64,000 nucleotides of DNA from Streptomyces sp. NBC_01353. GTDB taxonomy: Bacteria; Actinomycetota; Actinomycetes; Streptomycetales; Streptomycetaceae. A program made the translations under genes and the position numbers. Below are positions 61,368-64,000 of this stretch, piece after piece. The notes below the pieces were generated by a model. That model saw nothing but the letters and a program-made list of their open reading frames with translations, was not told where the DNA came from and did no database searches. The stretch lies in assembly GCF_036237275.1 (NCBI RefSeq), contig NZ_CP108352.1:4402001-4466000 (forward strand), in the 5' to 3' direction. Within the stretch, counting starts at the first letter, position 1. Every line of letters begins with the position of its first letter.

Positions 61368-62816
61368 ATGGGCGAGATCCGGGCAGTCGTACCGGAACAG
61401 CGAGGCACGGACAGCGGACGCGTTCCGCACGTGCCCGGGTTCGCACAGCGGGCGGCCGCAGGGGCGACGGACACACCCAAGGAAGAGGGCAAGGCACTGC
61501 GCGAGCGCGTCCCGCGCTCCACCCACAGCACGCTCACCCTCACCGATGACCGGCCCGACGCCGTCCGCGCCGTCGAGGAATCCAGCCGCGACCGCGTGAA
61601 GGAACTCGCACCGATACGCGTCGGCAGAATGGCCGCCAGCCCCTTCGCGTTCCTGCGCGGCTCCGCCGGACTCATGGCCCACGACCTCGTCGGCTCCCCC
61701 GTCACCGGCGTCGCCGCCCAGATATGCGGCGACGCCCACGCGGCCAACTTCGGCCTCTACGGGGACGCCCGCGGCCGCCTCGTCATCGACCTCAACGACT
61801 TCGACGAGACCGTCGTCGGCCCCTGGGAATGGGACCTCAAGCGACTCGCCACCTCCCTGGTGCTCGCCGGACGGGAAGCGGGAGCGAGCGAGGACACCTG
61901 CCGGGCCGCCGCCTTCGACACCGTCGGCGCCTACCGACGCACGATGCGCCTGCTCGCCAAGCTCCCCGCCCTCGACGCCTGGAACGCCATCGCCGACGAA
62001 GAACTCGTCTCCCACACCGACGCCCGCGACCTGCTCGGCACCCTCGAACGGGTCTCGGAGAAGGCCAGGAACAACACCAGCGCACGCTTCGCCGCCAAGT
62101 CGACCGAGTCCGTGACCGACGCCGACGGCGGAGGCCGGCGCTTCGTGGACGCACCGCCGGTACTGCGCCGCGTACCGGACCAGGAAGCGGCGGCGGTCGC
62201 CGCCTCCCTCGTTGACTACCTGGCCACCGTCTCCGAGGACCGGCTGCCGCTGCTCGCCCGGTACGCCGTCCACGATGTCGCCTTCCGCGTCGTCGGGACC
62301 GGCAGTGTCGGCACCCGCTCCTACGTCGTACTGCTCCTCGACCACCGGGGAGAGCCCCTGGTCCTCCAGGTGAAGGAGGCACGGCCCTCGGCCCTGCTCC
62401 CCCACCTCCCGGCCGTCGGCTTCACCGTCCCGGACCCGGGGCATGAAGGACGGCGTGTGGTCCTGGGACAGAAGCGAATGCAGGTCGTCAGCGACATCCT
62501 GCTCGGCTGGACCACCGTGCAGGGGCGCCCCTTCCAGGTGCGCCAGTTCCGCAACCGCAAGGGCAGCGTCGACCCGGCCGCTCTCACACCGGACCAGGTC
62601 GACGACTACGGCCGTATGACCGGCGCCCTGCTGGCCCGCGCGCACGCCCACAGCGCCGACCCGCGCCTGATAGCCGGCTACTGCGGAAAGAACGAGGAGC
62701 TCGACGAGGCGATCGCGGCCTTCGCCGTCGATTACGCCGACCGCACCACGGCGGACCACGCGGACCTGGTCACAGCGGTGAACAACGGCCGGGTAGCGGC
62801 CGAGCTCGGAGTATGA
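61368..62816 (+). CDS. DUF2252 domain-containing protein
   Basis: A 482-residue protein of the DUF2252 family, which has a kinase-like (aminoglycoside-phosphotransferase-related) fold. Characteristic motifs are FAFLRGSAGLMAHDLVG, QICGDAHAANFGLYGDARGR, DLNDFDETVVGPWEWDLKRL, and later VVLGQKRMQVVSDILLGW and FQVRQFRNRKGS. The GDAHxxNFG and DxNDFDE pairs look like catalytic-loop and metal-binding motifs, but no reaction is established. ATG 61368 has a GGGAGG site. Confidence 0.88.
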   Translation: MGEIRAVVPEQRGTDSGRVPHVPGFAQRAAAGATDTPKEEGKALRERVPRSTHSTLTLTDDRPDAVRAVEESSRDRVKELAPIRVGRMAASPFAFLRGSAGLMAHDLVGSPVTGVAAQICGDAHAANFGLYGDARGRLVIDLNDFDETVVGPWEWDLKRLATSLVLAGREAGASEDTCRAAAFDTVGAYRRTMRLLAKLPALDAWNAIADEELVSHTDARDLLGTLERVSEKARNNTSARFAAKSTESVTDADGGGRRFVDAPPVLRRVPDQEAAAVAASLVDYLATVSEDRLPLLARYAVHDVAFRVVGTGSVGTRSYVVLLLDHRGEPLVLQVKEARPSALLPHLPAVGFTVPDPGHEGRRVVLGQKRMQVVSDILLGWTTVQGRPFQVRQFRNRKGSVDPAALTPDQVDDYGRMTGALLARAHAHSADPRLIAGYCGKNEELDEAIAAFAVDYADRTTADHADLVTAVNNGRVAAELGV

Positions 62817-62855
62817 CGGCCGACGCCTGCCCGACCACGGGCTGACGTCGCCGAC

Positions 62856-62888
62856 GGGGGACGGGGGCGGGGGGAGGGGGGGGAGGGG
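62856..62888 (+). other. Run of five G-tracts (G-quadruplex-forming sequence)
   Basis: Five runs of 5, 5, 6, 8 and 4 G are separated by one or two bases, on the coding strand just before the J-domain gene (start 62915). It meets the usual G3+N1-7 quadruplex rule with room to spare. Confidence 0.75.
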
Positions 62889-62914
62889 CCCCGACGGGAT
62901 CGTAGGCTGGTGGG

Positions 62915-63772
62915 GTGACGGACCGGAGCGAGGACGTGGGCGTGGACCAGGACGTGGACCCGGGCGCGGGTGCGAGCCCGGGTGGTGACGCCGGTGCGGA
63001 GCGGCCCGAGGCGCGGCTGGAGAAGGCCGTGCGGGTGGCCGAGCAGGCGCTGATCGAGTTCGAGATCGCGGTGGAGACGTTCCGGGTCGAGGTGGACAAC
63101 TTCTCCCGGCTGCATCACCAGCGGCTCGGCCCGATGTACACCCGTCTCGACGAGCTGGACGCTCAGATCGCCGAGGCGCGGGCGGCCAGGACCGGGGATC
63201 CGGAGGATCTGCGGCGGGCGCAGGAGGCGCGGGCGGTCGTGATGCCGATGCCCGGCGTCGAGGAGCTCTTCCACGACTGGATCGACTCCGACGGGCTGTC
63301 TCCCGAGGCCGCCGCGATGCTGACCGAGCAGCCGGTGCAGCCGCCGAAGCGGGTCCGGCCCGGCGAGGAGGCCCGGAAGCTGTATCGCGAGCTTGCCCGG
63401 CAGGCCCACCCGGATCTGGCGCGGGACGAGGACGAGCGCAAGCGGCGCGATGCGTTCATCACACGGGTGAACGCCGCGTACGCGCGCGGTGACGTCGCGC
63501 TGCTGCGCGAGCTGTCCGCCGAGTGGGCCGCGGGTCCCGTGCCGGAGGAGGAGCGGCTCAGCGAGAGCGAGGAGCTGTACGCGCGCCTCGAGTGGCTGAC
63601 GCAGCGCAAGGAGCTGTTGACGCTGGTGGCGCGGGAGCTGGAGGACAGCGCGATCGGCGCGATGCTGCGGATGGCGCCCGACGACCCGGACCACCTGCTG
63701 GAGGAGATCGCCGAGCAGCTGTTGGCGCAGGTGTCCGAGCGTGAGGCGGAGCTGGCCGCACTGGTGCAGTAG
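62915..63772 (+). CDS. J domain-containing protein
   Basis: A 285-residue cytoplasmic protein. After a short disordered start, a long coiled-coil-like helix (about residues 30-105) is followed by a central J-domain core with the HPD tripeptide (RKLYRELARQAHPDLARDED, then FITRVNAAYARGDVALL, about 150-195). A second acidic helical region follows. The HPD motif should stimulate a DnaK-type Hsp70, but the protein lacks the G/F and zinc regions of DnaJ, so it is a J-only co-chaperone or an inactive relative. GTG 62915. Confidence 0.83.
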   Translation: MTDRSEDVGVDQDVDPGAGASPGGDAGAERPEARLEKAVRVAEQALIEFEIAVETFRVEVDNFSRLHHQRLGPMYTRLDELDAQIAEARAARTGDPEDLRRAQEARAVVMPMPGVEELFHDWIDSDGLSPEAAAMLTEQPVQPPKRVRPGEEARKLYRELARQAHPDLARDEDERKRRDAFITRVNAAYARGDVALLRELSAEWAAGPVPEEERLSESEELYARLEWLTQRKELLTLVARELEDSAIGAMLRMAPDDPDHLLEEIAEQLLAQVSEREAELAALVQ

Positions 63773-63816
63773 GTTTTTCGTCAGACCTCGGTTCTGAATG
63801 AGAGAAGGCCTGTCCC

Positions 63817-64000
63817 ATGAACTTCGCCCCGCTGCCCTCGGTGGAAGCGGCCTCCGTGCCGGCCGATGCCCTGGTGCTGGATGTCCGGGAGGACGACGAG
63901 TGGGCGGCCGGTCATGTCGTGGACGCGTTGCATGTGCCGATGAGTGATTTCGTGGCGCGGTTCGGCGAGGTGACCGAGGCGGTGGCCGATGGCCGTCGCG
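63817..64000 (+). CDS. Rhodanese-like domain protein (partial, runs off the right edge)
   Basis: The first 61 residues begin MNFAPLPSVEAASVPADALV and contain the rhodanese opening motif LDVREDDEWAAGHVVDALHV (about residues 21-40). The catalytic cysteine region lies beyond the window, so sulfurtransferase activity cannot be judged. ATG 63817 follows an AAGG site. Confidence 0.85.
   Translation, partial: MNFAPLPSVEAASVPADALVLDVREDDEWAAGHVVDALHVPMSDFVARFGEVTEAVADGRR

Overview
The window is the origin region (oriC) of an actinobacterial chromosome, almost certainly a Streptomyces or a very close relative. The evidence is very GC-rich DNA with many GTG/TTG starts, Streptomyces-type DnaA boxes (TTGTCCACA and close variants), parS sites of the GTTTCACGTGAAAC type, class E sortases, DUF3566/DUF5324/DLW-39 proteins, and a gene order that matches the conserved actinobacterial oriC neighbourhood (in Mycobacterium tuberculosis split between Rv3907c-Rv3924c and Rv0001-Rv0020c). 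I saw no insertion sequence, prophage, CRISPR array or rRNA operon.

Left arm (1-22087). A class A penicillin-binding protein (cut by the edge), a PadR regulator with a palindromic operator, inositol-phosphate synthase and an MFS exporter come first. Two parS palindromes separate the exporter from the CCA-adding enzyme. A co-directional envelope/stress run follows: DUF6049 membrane protein, MurJ lipid II flippase, a pseudokinase, SigM with its zinc anti-sigma factor, then trxB-trxA behind a SigR-type promoter. The rest reads leftward: GNAT protein, parB-parA, rsmG, jag-yidC-yidD-rnpA-rpmH. Six parS sites lie in this arm, two of them inside coding sequence.

Origin (22088-25079). The dnaA promoter carries two DnaA boxes. 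The 839-bp dnaA-dnaN spacer is oriC, with about 20 DnaA-box matches in both orientations. It also has a box/GC-spacer/CTA-repeat arrangement that looks like a DnaA-trio unwinding element.

Right arm (25080-44216). dnaN, gnd, recF, dciA (DUF721), gyrB, gyrA and a DUF3566 protein are followed by tRNA-Ile. Next come DLW-39, a von Willebrand-factor-A membrane protein with a VWA-less paralogue directly behind it, a kinase/HTH pair, tRNA-Ala with a decayed MFS gene, DUF6344- and DUF5324-like proteins, a cyclophilin and a rhomboid protease.

Cell-division and cell-wall block (44217-57371). A second DnaA-box cluster sits beside crgA. Then come a DUF881 protein, three class E sortases around a PabA/TrpG amidotransferase, and the leftward operon fhaA-fhaB-pstP-rodA-pbpA-pknB. 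That operon couples Ser/Thr phosphorylation to polar peptidoglycan synthesis; unlike in mycobacteria there is no pknA.

Right end (57372-64000). tRNA-Leu, a NarL-type two-component system whose kinase carries an extra C-terminal membrane-anchored domain, a deletion scar joining remnants of a marR gene and a drug-exporter gene, two perfect DnaA boxes before a DUF2252 gene, a J-domain protein and the start of a rhodanese protein.

Functionally the window combines replication initiation (dnaA, dnaN, dciA, gyrase), segregation (parAB/parS), membrane-protein insertion (yidC/yidD), redox control (trxBA) and wall growth (murJ, pbpA, rodA, crgA, pknB/pstP).
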